Below are positions 16,413 to 24,832 of a stretch of DNA of 64,000 nucleotides, piece after piece. The notes below the pieces were generated by a model. That model saw nothing but the letters and a program-made list of their open reading frames with translations, did no database searches and was not told the origin of the DNA. Numbering within the stretch: the stretch's first letter is position 1; each line of letters opens with the position of its first letter. The DNA is taken from NCBI GenBank assembly GCA_002271215.1, contig CP018628.1, positions 1,922,001-1,986,000 of the forward strand, read 5' to 3'. Position numbers and translations under genes: made by a program. The DNA comes from Lelliottia jeotgali. GTDB lineage: Bacteria; Pseudomonadota; Gammaproteobacteria; Enterobacterales; Enterobacteriaceae.

Positions 16413-18563
16413 CTAAACGTTCACCGCATCAATCAACCTGGTTTTCATCGACTGATACGCCGAGGCGGCGTAATCTTCCGCCCAGCGCTGATCGTCGATC
16501 GCCTCCAGCTGCACCGCGCAGTATTTCGTTTCCGGCGTTTTTGACGTCGGGTCGAGATTATCCTGCGTCAGTTCGTTGCAAGCTCCGATCCACCACTGGT
16601 AGGTCATATACACAGCACCTGCGTTAATACGTTCGCTGATGTTCGCTCGGGTGATCACTTTCCCGCGACGCGAACGCACCCAGACCAGCTGCCCGTCAGA
16701 AACACCAAGCGCATCCGCATCAACCGGATTCATCTGCACGCGCCCCGGTTCATCGGCCAGGCTTTGCAGCGCGGCACAGTTGCCTGTCATTGAACGACAC
16801 GAATAGTGGCCGACTTCGCGCACCGTACACAGCACCAGCGGATAGTCCGCGTCCGGCACTTCCGCCGGCGCGCGCCATTCGGCGGCAAACAGCTGGCCTT
16901 TGCCGTTTGGCGTATCGAACTGATTGTCTTTGTACAGGTACGGTGTGCCGGGGTGATCCAACGTTGGGCACGGCCATTGAATGTGGCCCATTTCGCCCAT
17001 TTTTTCGTAGGTCACGCCGAAGAACAGCGGGCACAGATCGCGCATTTCGTCCCAGATTTGCTGGTTGGAATCGTAATGCATCGGATAGCCCATCGCGCTG
17101 GCGAGCAGGCTGATGATCTCCCAGTCACGCTTGACGTTCCCACTGGCCTCGATCGCTTTGCCGAAGCGCTGGAAGCCGCGGTCCGCGCAGGTGAAGACGC
17201 CGCCGTGCTCGCCCCATGAAGTGGCTGGTAGCAACACATCCGCCACTTCAGCCGTTTTGGTCATGAAAATGTCCTGGACGACCACGAAATCGAGCGCTTC
17301 AAAGCCACGGCGCACCAGGCCGAGATCGGCTTCGGTCTGGAGCGGATCTTCACCCATGATGTAATAGGCTTTGATTTTGCCTTCCAGCGCCAGATGCGGC
17401 ACTTCAGTGATGCGCGTCCCGACCTGGTCATCCATGTCGTTGACGTTAATTCCCCATGCATCGGCGAACTTCGCGCGCACGGCGGCGTCGGTCACATCCT
17501 GATAGCCGGGGAACATATTTGGCAGCACGCCCATATCGCACGCACCCTGGACGTTGTTTTGTCCGCGAACCGGGCCGACACCCACGGCAGGGCGGCCAAG
17601 ATTGCCGGTCAGTAACGCCAGGCTGGAAAGGCCTTTCACCACATCCACAGCCTGACCGAACTGAGTCACGCCCATGCCCCACATCACCGTCGCGGACGGT
17701 GCGGCGGCAAAGGTGCGCATCGCCTGACGCACATCCCGCGCCGAAACACCGGTCAGATGCTCGACCTTTTCAGGTGCATAATCGTTAACCGTCTGACGAT
17801 AGGCATCGAGGCCATCCGCGAATCGCGCGACGTAGTTTTTGTCGTACAGCTCCTCTTCCAGCAGGACGTAGCCAAAGGCATTGACCAGCGCCATATTGCT
17901 GCCGTTATTGAGCTGTAAATGCTGATCGGCGATGCGCGCTGTTTCAATACGGCGCGGATCGCAGACGATGATCTTCGCGCCATTCTGGCGGGCTTTAAGC
18001 ACCCGGCGCGCCACGATAGGGTGCGAATCCGCACAGTTATAACCAAACACCAACAGGCATTTTGAGTTCTCAATATCGTTAATCGAGTTACTCATCGCCC
18101 CGTTGCCCAATGTTTCCTGTAAACCTGCCACCGATGGCCCGTGGCAGACGCGGGCGCAGCAGTCCACGTTATTGGTGTTAAGGACACCGCGCGCAAATTT
18201 CTGCATCACGTAGTTGGTTTCGTTGCCGGTTCCGCGTGAGGAGCCAGTGGTCATAATGGATCGCGGGCCATGCTGTTCTTTGATCGCTTTCAGTTTGCTG
18301 GCGGTGTAGCGGATGGCTTCTTCCCAGGTGACAGGGGTGAATTTGTCGCCTTTGTGGTAGCGGATCATCGGCTGGGTGAGGCGAGGGGTGAGTAGACGGG
18401 TATCGTTAAGAAAGTCCCAGCCGTAAAAACCTTTCAGGCACAGGGTACCCTGGTTAGTGACGCCATCAGCGGCTTCGGCACGGATGATACGATTGTTCTC
18501 GACCACGAGATTTAATTTACAGCCTGCGCCACAGTAGGGGCAGACGCTTGCGATTTTTTTCAT
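16413..18563 (-). CDS. fdhF: Formate dehydrogenase-H type enzyme, cysteine variant
   Basis: A 716-residue cytoplasmic molybdopterin oxidoreductase collinear with E. coli FdhF (715 residues), the formate-oxidising part of formate hydrogenlyase. One [4Fe-4S] site: Cys8, Cys11, Cys15, Cys42 (CPYCGAGC and LCLKG). The active site DCCARVCHGPSVAG has Cys140 (codon TGC at 18146-18144) in place of E. coli selenocysteine 140, with His141 kept. I set the start at 18563 (MKKIASVCPYC) to match the E. coli start. The longer frame from 18605 would begin about at the expected transcription start of the sigma-54-type promoter upstream. No hyc/hyp hydrogenase genes are in the window. Confidence 0.9.
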   Translation of the reverse strand: MKKIASVCPYCGAGCKLNLVVENNRIIRAEAADGVTNQGTLCLKGFYGWDFLNDTRLLTPRLTQPMIRYHKGDKFTPVTWEEAIRYTASKLKAIKEQHGPRSIMTTGSSRGTGNETNYVMQKFARGVLNTNNVDCCARVCHGPSVAGLQETLGNGAMSNSINDIENSKCLLVFGYNCADSHPIVARRVLKARQNGAKIIVCDPRRIETARIADQHLQLNNGSNMALVNAFGYVLLEEELYDKNYVARFADGLDAYRQTVNDYAPEKVEHLTGVSARDVRQAMRTFAAAPSATVMWGMGVTQFGQAVDVVKGLSSLALLTGNLGRPAVGVGPVRGQNNVQGACDMGVLPNMFPGYQDVTDAAVRAKFADAWGINVNDMDDQVGTRITEVPHLALEGKIKAYYIMGEDPLQTEADLGLVRRGFEALDFVVVQDIFMTKTAEVADVLLPATSWGEHGGVFTCADRGFQRFGKAIEASGNVKRDWEIISLLASAMGYPMHYDSNQQIWDEMRDLCPLFFGVTYEKMGEMGHIQWPCPTLDHPGTPYLYKDNQFDTPNGKGQLFAAEWRAPAEVPDADYPLVLCTVREVGHYSCRSMTGNCAALQSLADEPGRVQMNPVDADALGVSDGQLVWVRSRRGKVITRANISERINAGAVYMTYQWWIGACNELTQDNLDPTSKTPETKYCAVQLEAIDDQRWAEDYAASAYQSMKTRLIDAVNV

Positions 18564-18614
18564 CAATAACAGACCTGTTAAGAGTGAATGAGCGTCATCT
18601 GACATCCTGCCTAA

Positions 18615-18631
18615 AGCAGGTTCTGTGCCAG
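18615..18631 (-). promoter_or_regulatory. Sigma-54 (RpoN) promoter for fdhF
   Basis: The minus strand reads CTGGCACAGAACCTGCT. The GG and GC dinucleotides are separated by exactly ten bases, as in the -24/-12 consensus TGGCAC-N5-TTGC. It lies about 52 bases before the chosen fdhF start, leaving a leader of roughly 40 nt. E. coli fdhF is RpoN- and FhlA-dependent, so the location fits. Confidence 0.8.
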
Positions 18632-18681
18632 AATTTCATTCTATTGATTTAACAGGTTTTATTGATTTTTGAGCCGCACGC

Positions 18682-18711
18682 TCGACATGACATTCGACAG
18701 AAGTGTCGACA
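18682..18711 (-). promoter_or_regulatory. Candidate FhlA upstream activating site: three TGTCGA repeats at 12-bp spacing
   Basis: On the minus strand TGTCGA occurs three times, at 18711-18706, 18699-18694 and 18687-18682, exactly 12 bp apart. They lie about 50-80 bp upstream of the sigma-54 promoter. TGTCG-type elements have been described in FhlA upstream sites of the formate regulon. The assignment to FhlA is inference. Confidence 0.5.
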
Positions 18712-18785
18712 AAATGAGAAGGCCAGTGAGAAACCGCTACGGTGGCAATAATCTCGTCTGGCCTGTCTGGCGGGAAATTGTGTTT

Positions 18786-19064
18786 TTAGATATCGTCCAT
18801 GGTATAGCCAACCACAATTTCCAGAGTCTTACGGATCACATCGGCGGTCACCACATCTTCGGTGGTTTCGAGCGCGGTGATCAGCCATAAAATAATGGCT
18901 TTATTGGTCAGATGTCCTTCTGACGCCATAATGCTGCTAACTGCGGTAGCAAAAAGGGCCGACTCTTCAGCCAGTCGGTCACCAGAATTACGGAAATACT
19001 CAGACAGAGGGTTGTCGTAAAAACCAGCATACAAAGCGGGTTGAACCTGAATATTTTGTCTCAT
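18786..19064 (-). CDS. ariR: AriR/YmgB-like small biofilm and acid-resistance regulator
   Basis: 92 residues. The C-terminal half (NKAIILWLITALETTEDVVTADVIRKTLEIVVGYTMDDI) closely follows E. coli AriR, and SEYFRNSGDRLAEESALFATAV aligns with its N-terminal part. AriR is a small all-helical dimer that, with YmgA and YcgZ, promotes colanic acid production through the Rcs phosphorelay. In E. coli these genes are repressed by BluR and released by blue light via BluF. Here it is last in a three-gene minus-strand set with ymgA- and ycgZ-like genes, divergent from bluF. No ymgC homologue follows. Confidence 0.8.
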   Translation of the reverse strand: MRQNIQVQPALYAGFYDNPLSEYFRNSGDRLAEESALFATAVSSIMASEGHLTNKAIILWLITALETTEDVVTADVIRKTLEIVVGYTMDDI

Positions 19065-19100
19065 TTATTCTCACCGTAAGGGGTTATTGATCGGTTGCTG

Positions 19101-19421
19101 TTAATGGATATTGTTTCTGCCGCCGGGCTTACCATCACCAAATAGCGGGAAAACGTTATCCTTCTGCTCACTTTTCATACCGCTCAGATCCCTCTGAGGA
19201 CGCACTTTTTTTCGCTGCGCAAACGGCGTATTGCTGGCGTTGATTTCCAGAATCACCGCCGCAAGCGCTTCACAACGGCGCGGATCGCTCTCCCGCGCTG
19301 CCATGTCCTGCAATCTCTTCACAAGAGATTGTTTACTGACAGGACCGTGCTCTTTTAAAAGAGACAAAACGGCCTCGCCAATGAGTTCATCTGTTAGTTG
19401 CTCTGTTTCACTTCTGTTCAT
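19101..19421 (-). CDS. YmgA-like small connector protein
   Basis: 106 residues. The N-terminal part (LTDELIGEAVLSLLKEHGPVSKQSLVKRLQDMAA) resembles E. coli YmgA in hydrophobic pattern and position, but identity is modest. The C-terminus is basic and low in structure, with KKVRPQRDL and a Gly-rich end. It sits between the ycgZ- and ariR-like genes exactly as in E. coli (ycgZ-ymgA-ariR), which is the main support. A function in the Rcs/biofilm branch is inferred from that order. Confidence 0.6.
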   Translation of the reverse strand: MNRSETEQLTDELIGEAVLSLLKEHGPVSKQSLVKRLQDMAARESDPRRCEALAAVILEINASNTPFAQRKKVRPQRDLSGMKSEQKDNVFPLFGDGKPGGRNNIH

Positions 19422-19590
19422 AACTGCATCTCTGATCGCCGCAGGTTGACGTCCCGCACTGCGGCATTAAGTCAGAACCCTTGCTTGGGGTCTGCTGAAG
19501 ATTGCCAGGTCTTACTGAAGCCTGAAACGTTCCTTCGTCAGAATTGACTTTAAAACCAGGTGATCTGTTAAATGGGTTTGCTATTGGGTC

Positions 19591-19830
19591 TTAGCGATCA
19601 AATAGCAAACCAATCAATGTGTGGTAATGGGTCTCTTCTTCCGGCCCTGATGCCGTATCGAGGCGGCTAAGAAGCTTGGTGCACAGGGTCTTACGATTCA
19701 GATTGCGGCCATCACTCAGGATCTCCACCACAATTTGTCCGAGCGTTTCCTGCTGTGTCGGCAGCGCGGCTTTCTCAAAATACTGGACAATGGCGTTGCC
19801 ACTGTCGGGAATGTAGCTGTTCTGACGCAT
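19591..19830 (-). CDS. ycgZ: YcgZ, blue-light/cold-responsive small connector protein
   Basis: 79 residues. IVQYFEKAALPTQQETLGQI and GRNLNRKTLCTKLLSRL match E. coli YcgZ closely, as does the end YHTLIGLLFD. The strong SD AGGAG precedes the ATG at 19830. First gene of the ycgZ-ymgA-ariR set. The 341-bp divergent region toward bluF holds two GTAC-type palindromes that I assign to BluR. A 169-bp gap to the next gene contains no visible gene. Confidence 0.85.
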   Translation of the reverse strand: MRQNSYIPDSGNAIVQYFEKAALPTQQETLGQIVVEILSDGRNLNRKTLCTKLLSRLDTASGPEEETHYHTLIGLLFDR

Positions 19831-19895
19831 GTATCACTCCTGTAAAATTAAGTAGTCAGCTAAGTTACAATTTAAGTTATACGTTTTTTTAAAAG

Positions 19896-20012
19896 CTGTA
19901 CATTTTTGGTGTACAGTTTTTAACGTTAATTTTGATCAAAAAGTGCTATTCATTTATTATCAGGTAGTTACAAGAAAAATCATCTCTTAACAGTACAGAA
20001 TATATTGTACAA
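19896..20012. promoter_or_regulatory. Candidate BluR operators between ycgZ and bluF
   Basis: Two sites. Site 1 (19896-19916) has perfect arms CTGTACA / TGTACAG around a seven-base spacer. Site 2 (19991-20012) is CAGTACAG...TTGTACAAG, with GTAC cores 14 bp apart. They lie 66-180 bp upstream of ycgZ and flank its likely promoter. MerR-type repressors bind such dyads. GTAC dyads recur before bluR, which supports a common regulator. The rest of the 19831-20171 gap is AT-rich with no gene. Confidence 0.6.
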
Positions 20013-20171
20013 GATGTTTCACTCTGAAAATGTGTCCTACACGGGAGGTGGAACAGCAGATTGCAGCTAAACTGACTGGGGTGTGAAATGTTTGTTAATT
20101 AATGTGGTATAACAACGACCTGGGCACTTCGTGTGTCAACGGCAACGCCCCTTTAAACTCCCGGAAAAACT

Positions 20172-21392
20172 ATGCTCACGACAATAATTTACCGCAGTCA
20201 TCTGTGCGAAAACGTTCCGGTAAAAGCGCTGGAAGAGATGGTCGCGGCGGCCAATATTAAAAACGGGGAATCCGATGTCACCGGGATTTTACTGTTTAAC
20301 GGCACCCATTTCTTTCAACTTCTGGAAGGCCCTGAAGAGAGCGTTTTCCGGATCTATAACAACATTTGTCATGACAAACGCCATTACAACCTGGTGGAAC
20401 TGCTGTGCGATTACGCTCCGTCTCGGCGCTTTGGCAAAGCAGGCATGGAGCTGTTTGATTTAAGAACCTATGAGCGGGAAGAAGTGCTCCAGCACGTTCT
20501 TGATAAAGGGACGACAAAGTATCAATTGACCTACAACGATCGCGCGCTGCAATTCTTCCGAACCTTTGTCGAAGCCACGGAAAAAGAGAATTACTACGAA
20601 ATACCTGACGGCAGCAGCTGGGATTTTATTGCGGACGACGACGCTAATCCGGCGCGTTCCATTGAGGTGGATGAAACGGCGGATTGCGGCTTTGCATTTC
20701 AGCCTATTGTTGACCCGTTCGCCCAGCAGGTCGTCTCCTTCGAGGCGCTGATCCGTACAGCAGACGGCGGCTCTCCGCAAGCGTACTTTAACGCGTTTTC
20801 CGGCAACGATATTTACGCAGCGGATCTCCAGAGTAAAAAGATGGCGTTTGCGATGGCGGGAAAATTGGGCCTGAAAGAACAGGCGTTATCCGTTAACTTA
20901 TTGCCGATGACGCTGGTGAATGTGCCCGGCGCGGTGGGCTTCTTGTTGAATGAGATTGAAGCCAACGGCCTGGTGCCTGAGCAGATCGTGGTCGAGTTTA
21001 CCGAGAGCGAAGTTATCTCGCGCTTTGATGAATTTAAAGACGCGGTCCGGCAGCTAAAAAGCGCCGGTATCAGCGTGGCTATCGATCACTTTGGCGCGGG
21101 ATTCGCAGGGCTTTTGCTGCTGGCACAATTTCAGCCCGACAGAATCAAAATAAATCGCGATCTGGTGGCGGACGTTCACCGCAGCGGGCCTCGTCAGGCG
21201 ATTATTCAGGCGATCATCAAATGCTGTTCTTCACTCGAAATTTTGGTGTGCGCGGTGGGTGTCGAAAAAGCCGAAGAGTGGATGTGGCTTGAGTCGGCAG
21301 GGATTTCTCAGTTCCAGGGACATCTGTTTGCCAGCCCGTGCTTCGCCGGAATACCGTCGATTGCGTGGCCAGAGAAAAAAGCGGGAATGTAA
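20172..21392 (+). CDS. bluF: BluF, BLUF photoreceptor with degenerate EAL domain
   Basis: 406 residues. N-terminal BLUF domain (1-95) binds FAD and senses blue light; Tyr7, Asn31 and Gln49 (MLTTIIYRSH; FFQLLEG) fit the flavin-interacting residues. An EAL-type domain follows (about 160-400) beginning EALIRTADGG, but catalytic motifs are changed: DHFGAG for DDFGTG, and VGVE for EGVE. As in E. coli BluF, it should not hydrolyse c-di-GMP but instead antagonise the repressor BluR in light. The E. coli protein has 403 residues. Convergent arrangement with nothing; bluR follows on the same strand 166 bp later. Confidence 0.92.
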   Translation: MLTTIIYRSHLCENVPVKALEEMVAAANIKNGESDVTGILLFNGTHFFQLLEGPEESVFRIYNNICHDKRHYNLVELLCDYAPSRRFGKAGMELFDLRTYEREEVLQHVLDKGTTKYQLTYNDRALQFFRTFVEATEKENYYEIPDGSSWDFIADDDANPARSIEVDETADCGFAFQPIVDPFAQQVVSFEALIRTADGGSPQAYFNAFSGNDIYAADLQSKKMAFAMAGKLGLKEQALSVNLLPMTLVNVPGAVGFLLNEIEANGLVPEQIVVEFTESEVISRFDEFKDAVRQLKSAGISVAIDHFGAGFAGLLLLAQFQPDRIKINRDLVADVHRSGPRQAIIQAIIKCCSSLEILVCAVGVEKAEEWMWLESAGISQFQGHLFASPCFAGIPSIAWPEKKAGM

Positions 21393-21413
21393 GCAACGCT
21401 AAACTCGAAACAG

Positions 21414-21499
21414 CTGTACAAAAAAACCAGCGTCAGGGAATCTTGTACAAAATGGGCTTGAACCCTGATGATTTGTTAGTTATACAATGAATTTGTACA
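21414..21499. promoter_or_regulatory. Candidate BluR autoregulatory sites before bluR
   Basis: GTAC cores occur at 21416-21419 (AGCTGTACA), 21445-21448 (CTTGTACAA) and 21495-21498 (TTTGTACAA). The last pairs with ATAC at 21482-21485 at the same 13-bp spacing as the best site before ycgZ. They sit 60-145 bp before bluR, suggesting autoregulation. Confidence 0.5.
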
Positions 21500-21558
21500 A
21501 TCTGCTAAAATTGAACAGGTTTGGTATGGACGTTTTGCGTTTAAGCATGAGGGAGTTA

Positions 21559-22290
21559 ATGGCCTTATACAGTATCGGCGAAGTCGCCGAACGATGCGGA
21601 ATCAACCCCGTCACACTCCGCGCCTGGCAGCGTCGCTACGGTTTATTAAAACCGCAGCGCAGTGAAGGGGGCCATCGTCAGTTTGACGAAGAGGATATCC
21701 AGCGCATCGAAGAGATCAAGCGTCTGATGAAAACCGGCATTTCCGTCGGCAAAGTCAAGGCACTGCTTGAGGTTGGCCCTCGTACGGTGGACAGCAACTG
21801 GATAGCATTCCAGGAAGAGATGATGACGGTCCTGCGTTACGCCAGCCCTGCGAAACTGCGCGCTAAAATTTCTGAATTCCGCCGCGACCACGCCATTGAC
21901 GCCATCATCGACCACATTTTCATTCCTGTTCGTCAGCGTTTAAGCCTGGATCACAATACCGCCCGCCATATGTCCAGCCTGTTGGACGGCGTGCTGATTG
22001 ATTTCATCGCCATGCTTCTGGCCGACGCGCGCAAAAAGCCGGGCAAAGAAGCATTGCTGATCGGCTGGGATACGGATGATCGCACACGTTTGTGGCTCGA
22101 AGCAGGGCGTTTGTCGCAGCAGGGATGGCATATTGATGTGATGGCGGAGCCGATTGACTCGCCAAAACCGGAGCTGTTCCCCGGTCAAAAACTCTTTGTC
22201 TGGACCGGCCTTGCGCCGTCAAGACGTCAGCAGGAACAGTTAGACCACTGGCGAGAACAAGGTTTCTCCGTCTCTTTCATCGAAGGCTAA
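21559..22290 (+). CDS. bluR: BluR, MerR-type repressor with cobalamin-binding-like domain
   Basis: 243 residues, the same length as E. coli BluR. The winged helix starts [20 protein letters not shown], followed by [20 protein letters not shown], nearly identical to E. coli. The C-terminal part (about 90-243) resembles a B12-binding fold as in MlrA/CarH relatives. I place the start at 21559 because GGGAG lies just before it and it matches the E. coli N-terminus; in-frame upstream ATGs would add 12-24 residues. It represses the ycgZ-ymgA-ariR genes until BluF is light-activated. Confidence 0.92.
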   Translation: MALYSIGEVAERCGINPVTLRAWQRRYGLLKPQRSEGGHRQFDEEDIQRIEEIKRLMKTGISVGKVKALLEVGPRTVDSNWIAFQEEMMTVLRYASPAKLRAKISEFRRDHAIDAIIDHIFIPVRQRLSLDHNTARHMSSLLDGVLIDFIAMLLADARKKPGKEALLIGWDTDDRTRLWLEAGRLSQQGWHIDVMAEPIDSPKPELFPGQKLFVWTGLAPSRRQQEQLDHWREQGFSVSFIEG

Positions 22291-22310
22291 CCGTCCCGCT
22301 GATGCAGAGA

Positions 22311-22326
22311 AGGCCCTTTCGGGCCT
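22311..22326. terminator. Short hairpin between convergent bluR and the DUF883 gene
   Basis: AGGCCC-TTTC-GGGCCT forms a six-base stem 20 bases after the bluR stop. The T-run is weak on both sides, so termination may be partial in either direction. Confidence 0.5.
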
Positions 22327-22338
22327 GACTTAATTGAC

Positions 22339-22611
22339 TTATTTTCGGCCTACCAGTAAACCAATAATCAATCCAATCGCACCCGCTGCCATCAGCCCGG
22401 TCAACGGGTTATCGCGGACTCTGTCCGAAACTTCTGACGCGACATCGGATGCCTGCGCTGCGTATTTACGTGCCGCACCTTTCAACTGATGCTTCGGCGA
22501 ATCGACCACATCGCCAAACTGGTATTGCGCTTCACCCGCAACTTCATCAGCTTTATTCAGGGCTTTTTTCGCCAGGCGATCGGCTTCGTTTTGAAGGTCT
22601 TGTGATGACAT
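22339..22611 (-). CDS. ElaB/YqjD/DUF883-type membrane-anchored protein
   Basis: 90 residues. A soluble, charged, Ala-rich helical region (about 1-65) precedes a C-terminal glycine-zipper membrane tail, GLMAAGAIGLIIGLLVGRK, characteristic of the ElaB/YqjD/YgaM family. In E. coli, YqjD and ElaB bind ribosomes at the inner membrane in stationary phase. Strong SD AAAGGAGATAACC before the ATG at 22611. Which of the paralogues it represents cannot be decided here. Confidence 0.85.
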   Translation of the reverse strand: MSSQDLQNEADRLAKKALNKADEVAGEAQYQFGDVVDSPKHQLKGAARKYAAQASDVASEVSDRVRDNPLTGLMAAGAIGLIIGLLVGRK

Positions 22612-22778
22612 GGTTATCTCCTTTTGGTGTCCCCATAAAGTCTAGTCGCTGTACGCCTGAGCGCTGACGATTCGGTGTTTTCCTGGAAATTTCCAACCGA
22701 TTAAATAAATAGGTATTCCCGATGCATATTTTCCCCTTGCCCAAAAAATGCGAAATATGCTGGATAAATGTTTTAGAC

Positions 22779-22790
22779 ATCAATTAATTA
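22779..22790 (+). promoter_or_regulatory. IHF site in the suf promoter region
   Basis: ATCAATTAATTA fits the IHF core ATCAA-N4-TTA. It is 105 bp upstream of the Fur box. In E. coli an IHF site also lies between the OxyR and Fur sites of sufA and helps OxyR activation. A TTGACA-like -35 follows at 22798-22803 without a good -10. Confidence 0.55.
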
Positions 22791-22894
22791 AACAATTTTG
22801 ACATAGCCTAATGGCCTGCGTAGTAGGGTCTATGCTTAATAAAAGTAGCCAAAAAGGGCGGTTTAGGTGAAAGCCCCTGCTATCAGGGGGTTGA

Positions 22895-22913
22895 AGTGAT
22901 AATCGTTATCACT
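22895..22913 (+). promoter_or_regulatory. Fur box of the suf operon
   Basis: AGTGATAATCGTTATCACT is a 19-bp near-perfect palindrome resembling the Fur consensus GATAATGATAATCATTATC. It lies 45 bp before the sufA start. It indicates iron-replete repression, as known for E. coli suf. Nothing else gene-like lies in the 22612-22958 gap. Confidence 0.85.
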
Positions 22914-22958
22914 AACATGGTGTAATGCCCCTGGTGGCTTAATAGATGAGGTGGACCT

Positions 22959-23327
22959 ATGGAATTGCATTCAGAAACCTTTAATCCCGCTGATTTCGCC
23001 TGGCGTGGTTTGACGCTGACGCCAACGGCAGCGGCGCATATTCACGAGCTGATAGCGAAAAAACCGGACATTGTGGGTTTGCGTTTAGGTGTTAAACAGA
23101 CTGGCTGTGCCGGATTCGGCTATGTACTGGATACGGTCAGCGTGCCCGAAAAAGACGATCTGGTCTTCGAAACCGACGGCGCTAAGCTGTTTGTTGCGCT
23201 GCAGGCGATGCCGTTTATCGATGGCACTGAAGTCGATTACGTGCGCGAAGGCTTAAACCAGTTATTCAAATTCAATAACCCAAAAGCGCAGAATGAATGC
23301 GGCTGCGGCGAAAGCTTTGGGGTATAG
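22959..23327 (+). CDS. sufA: Fe-S cluster assembly scaffold/carrier SufA
   Basis: A 122-residue A-type Fe-S carrier that takes clusters from SufBCD to apoproteins. The three conserved cysteines are in [10 protein letters not shown] and the C-terminal [17 protein letters not shown] precedes the ATG at 22959. First gene of the complete six-gene suf operon, which serves under iron starvation and oxidative stress. Same length as E. coli SufA. Eight bases separate its stop from the sufB start. Confidence 0.97.
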   Translation: MELHSETFNPADFAWRGLTLTPTAAAHIHELIAKKPDIVGLRLGVKQTGCAGFGYVLDTVSVPEKDDLVFETDGAKLFVALQAMPFIDGTEVDYVREGLNQLFKFNNPKAQNECGCGESFGV

Positions 23328-23335
23328 GCGGTACT

Positions 23336-24823
23336 ATGTCTCGTAATACTGAAGCAACTGACGATGTGAATACCTGGAGTGGCGGGCACCTCAACTATAA
23401 AGAGGGCTTCTTCACCCAGCTGCAAACGGACGAACTGGCGAAGGGCATCAACGAAGAGGTGGTGCGCGCAATTTCGGCCAAACGTAACGAGCCGGAGTGG
23501 ATGCTCGAGTTCCGCCTGAGCGCGTTTCGCGCGTGGCTGGAGATGGAAGAACCGCACTGGCTGAAAGCCCATTACGATAAGCTTAACTATCAGGATTACA
23601 GCTACTACTCCGCGCCATCCTGCGGCAGCTGTGACGATACTTGCGCCTCCCAACCTGGCGCGGTGCAGCAAACTGGGGCTAACACCTTCCTGAGCAAAGA
23701 GGTCGAAGAGGCCTTTGAGCAGCTCGGCGTGCCGGTGCGAGAAGGGCGTGAAGTGGCTGTGGACGCCATTTTTGACTCCGTTTCTGTCGCGACGACTTAT
23801 CGTGGCAAGCTGGCCGAACAGGGGATCATTTTCTGCTCCTTTGGCGAAGCCATTCACGATCACCCGGAACTGGTGAAGAAATACATCGGTACCGTGGTCC
23901 CAAGCAACGACAACTTCTTTGCGGCGCTGAACGCGGCGGTCGCCTCCGACGGGACCTTCATCTACGTGCCCAAAGGCGTGCGTTGTCCGATGGAGCTCTC
24001 GACCTATTTCCGTATCAACGCTGAGAAAACCGGTCAGTTCGAGCGCACCATTCTGGTCGCGGACGAAGGTAGCTACGTGAGCTATATCGAGGGCTGTTCT
24101 GCGCCTGTGCGCGACAGCTATCAGCTGCACGCGGCGGTGGTGGAAGTGATCATCCACAAAGACGCCGAAGTGAAATACTCGACGGTGCAGAACTGGTTCC
24201 CCGGCGATGGCAACACCGGCGGTATTCTGAACTTCGTCACCAAGCGCGCGCTGTGTGAAGGCGAAAACAGCAAGATGTCCTGGACTCAGTCCGAAACCGG
24301 TTCAGCGATCACCTGGAAATACCCAAGCTGCATTCTGCGCGGCGATAACTCGATCGGGGAGTTCTACTCCGTGGCGTTGACCAGCGGCTATCAGCAGGCC
24401 GATACCGGCACCAAGATGATCCACATCGGCAAGAACACCAAATCGACCATCATTTCGAAAGGGATCTCCGCCGGACACAGCCAGAACAGCTATCGCGGGC
24501 TGGTAAAAATCATGCCGACGGCGACTAACGCGCGTAACTTTACCCAGTGTGATTCGATGCTGATCGGCACTGACTGCGGGGCGCACACCTTCCCGTACGT
24601 CGAATGTCGCAATAACAGCGCCCAGCTGGAACATGAGGCCACCACGTCGCGCATCGGCGAAGACCAGCTGTTCTACTGTCTGCAACGCGGTATCAGCGAA
24701 GAAGATGCGATTTCGATGATTGTGAACGGCTTCTGCAAGGACGTGTTCTCTGAACTGCCGCTGGAATTTGCCGTAGAAGCCCAAAAATTATTAGCGATCA
24801 GCCTTGAGCACAGCGTCGGTTAA
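23336..24823 (+). CDS. sufB: Fe-S scaffold complex subunit SufB
   Basis: 495 residues, the same as E. coli SufB, starting [14 protein letters not shown] at 23336; an upstream in-frame ATG inside sufA is not used in the family. Core beta-helix scaffold of SufBC2D, receives sulfur from SufE and assembles the cluster. The [10 protein letters not shown] motif is near residue 100, and the conserved [14 protein letters not shown] segment is near the C-terminus. Confidence 0.97.
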   Translation: MSRNTEATDDVNTWSGGHLNYKEGFFTQLQTDELAKGINEEVVRAISAKRNEPEWMLEFRLSAFRAWLEMEEPHWLKAHYDKLNYQDYSYYSAPSCGSCDDTCASQPGAVQQTGANTFLSKEVEEAFEQLGVPVREGREVAVDAIFDSVSVATTYRGKLAEQGIIFCSFGEAIHDHPELVKKYIGTVVPSNDNFFAALNAAVASDGTFIYVPKGVRCPMELSTYFRINAEKTGQFERTILVADEGSYVSYIEGCSAPVRDSYQLHAAVVEVIIHKDAEVKYSTVQNWFPGDGNTGGILNFVTKRALCEGENSKMSWTQSETGSAITWKYPSCILRGDNSIGEFYSVALTSGYQQADTGTKMIHIGKNTKSTIISKGISAGHSQNSYRGLVKIMPTATNARNFTQCDSMLIGTDCGAHTFPYVECRNNSAQLEHEATTSRIGEDQLFYCLQRGISEEDAISMIVNGFCKDVFSELPLEFAVEAQKLLAISLEHSVG

Positions 24824-24832
24824 GGAAAAAAC

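Noticed and set aside
12237..18146. In-frame TGA selenocysteine codons in the formate dehydrogenases
   Set aside because: Both catalytic positions are TGC and both frames are continuous, so no recoding is needed.
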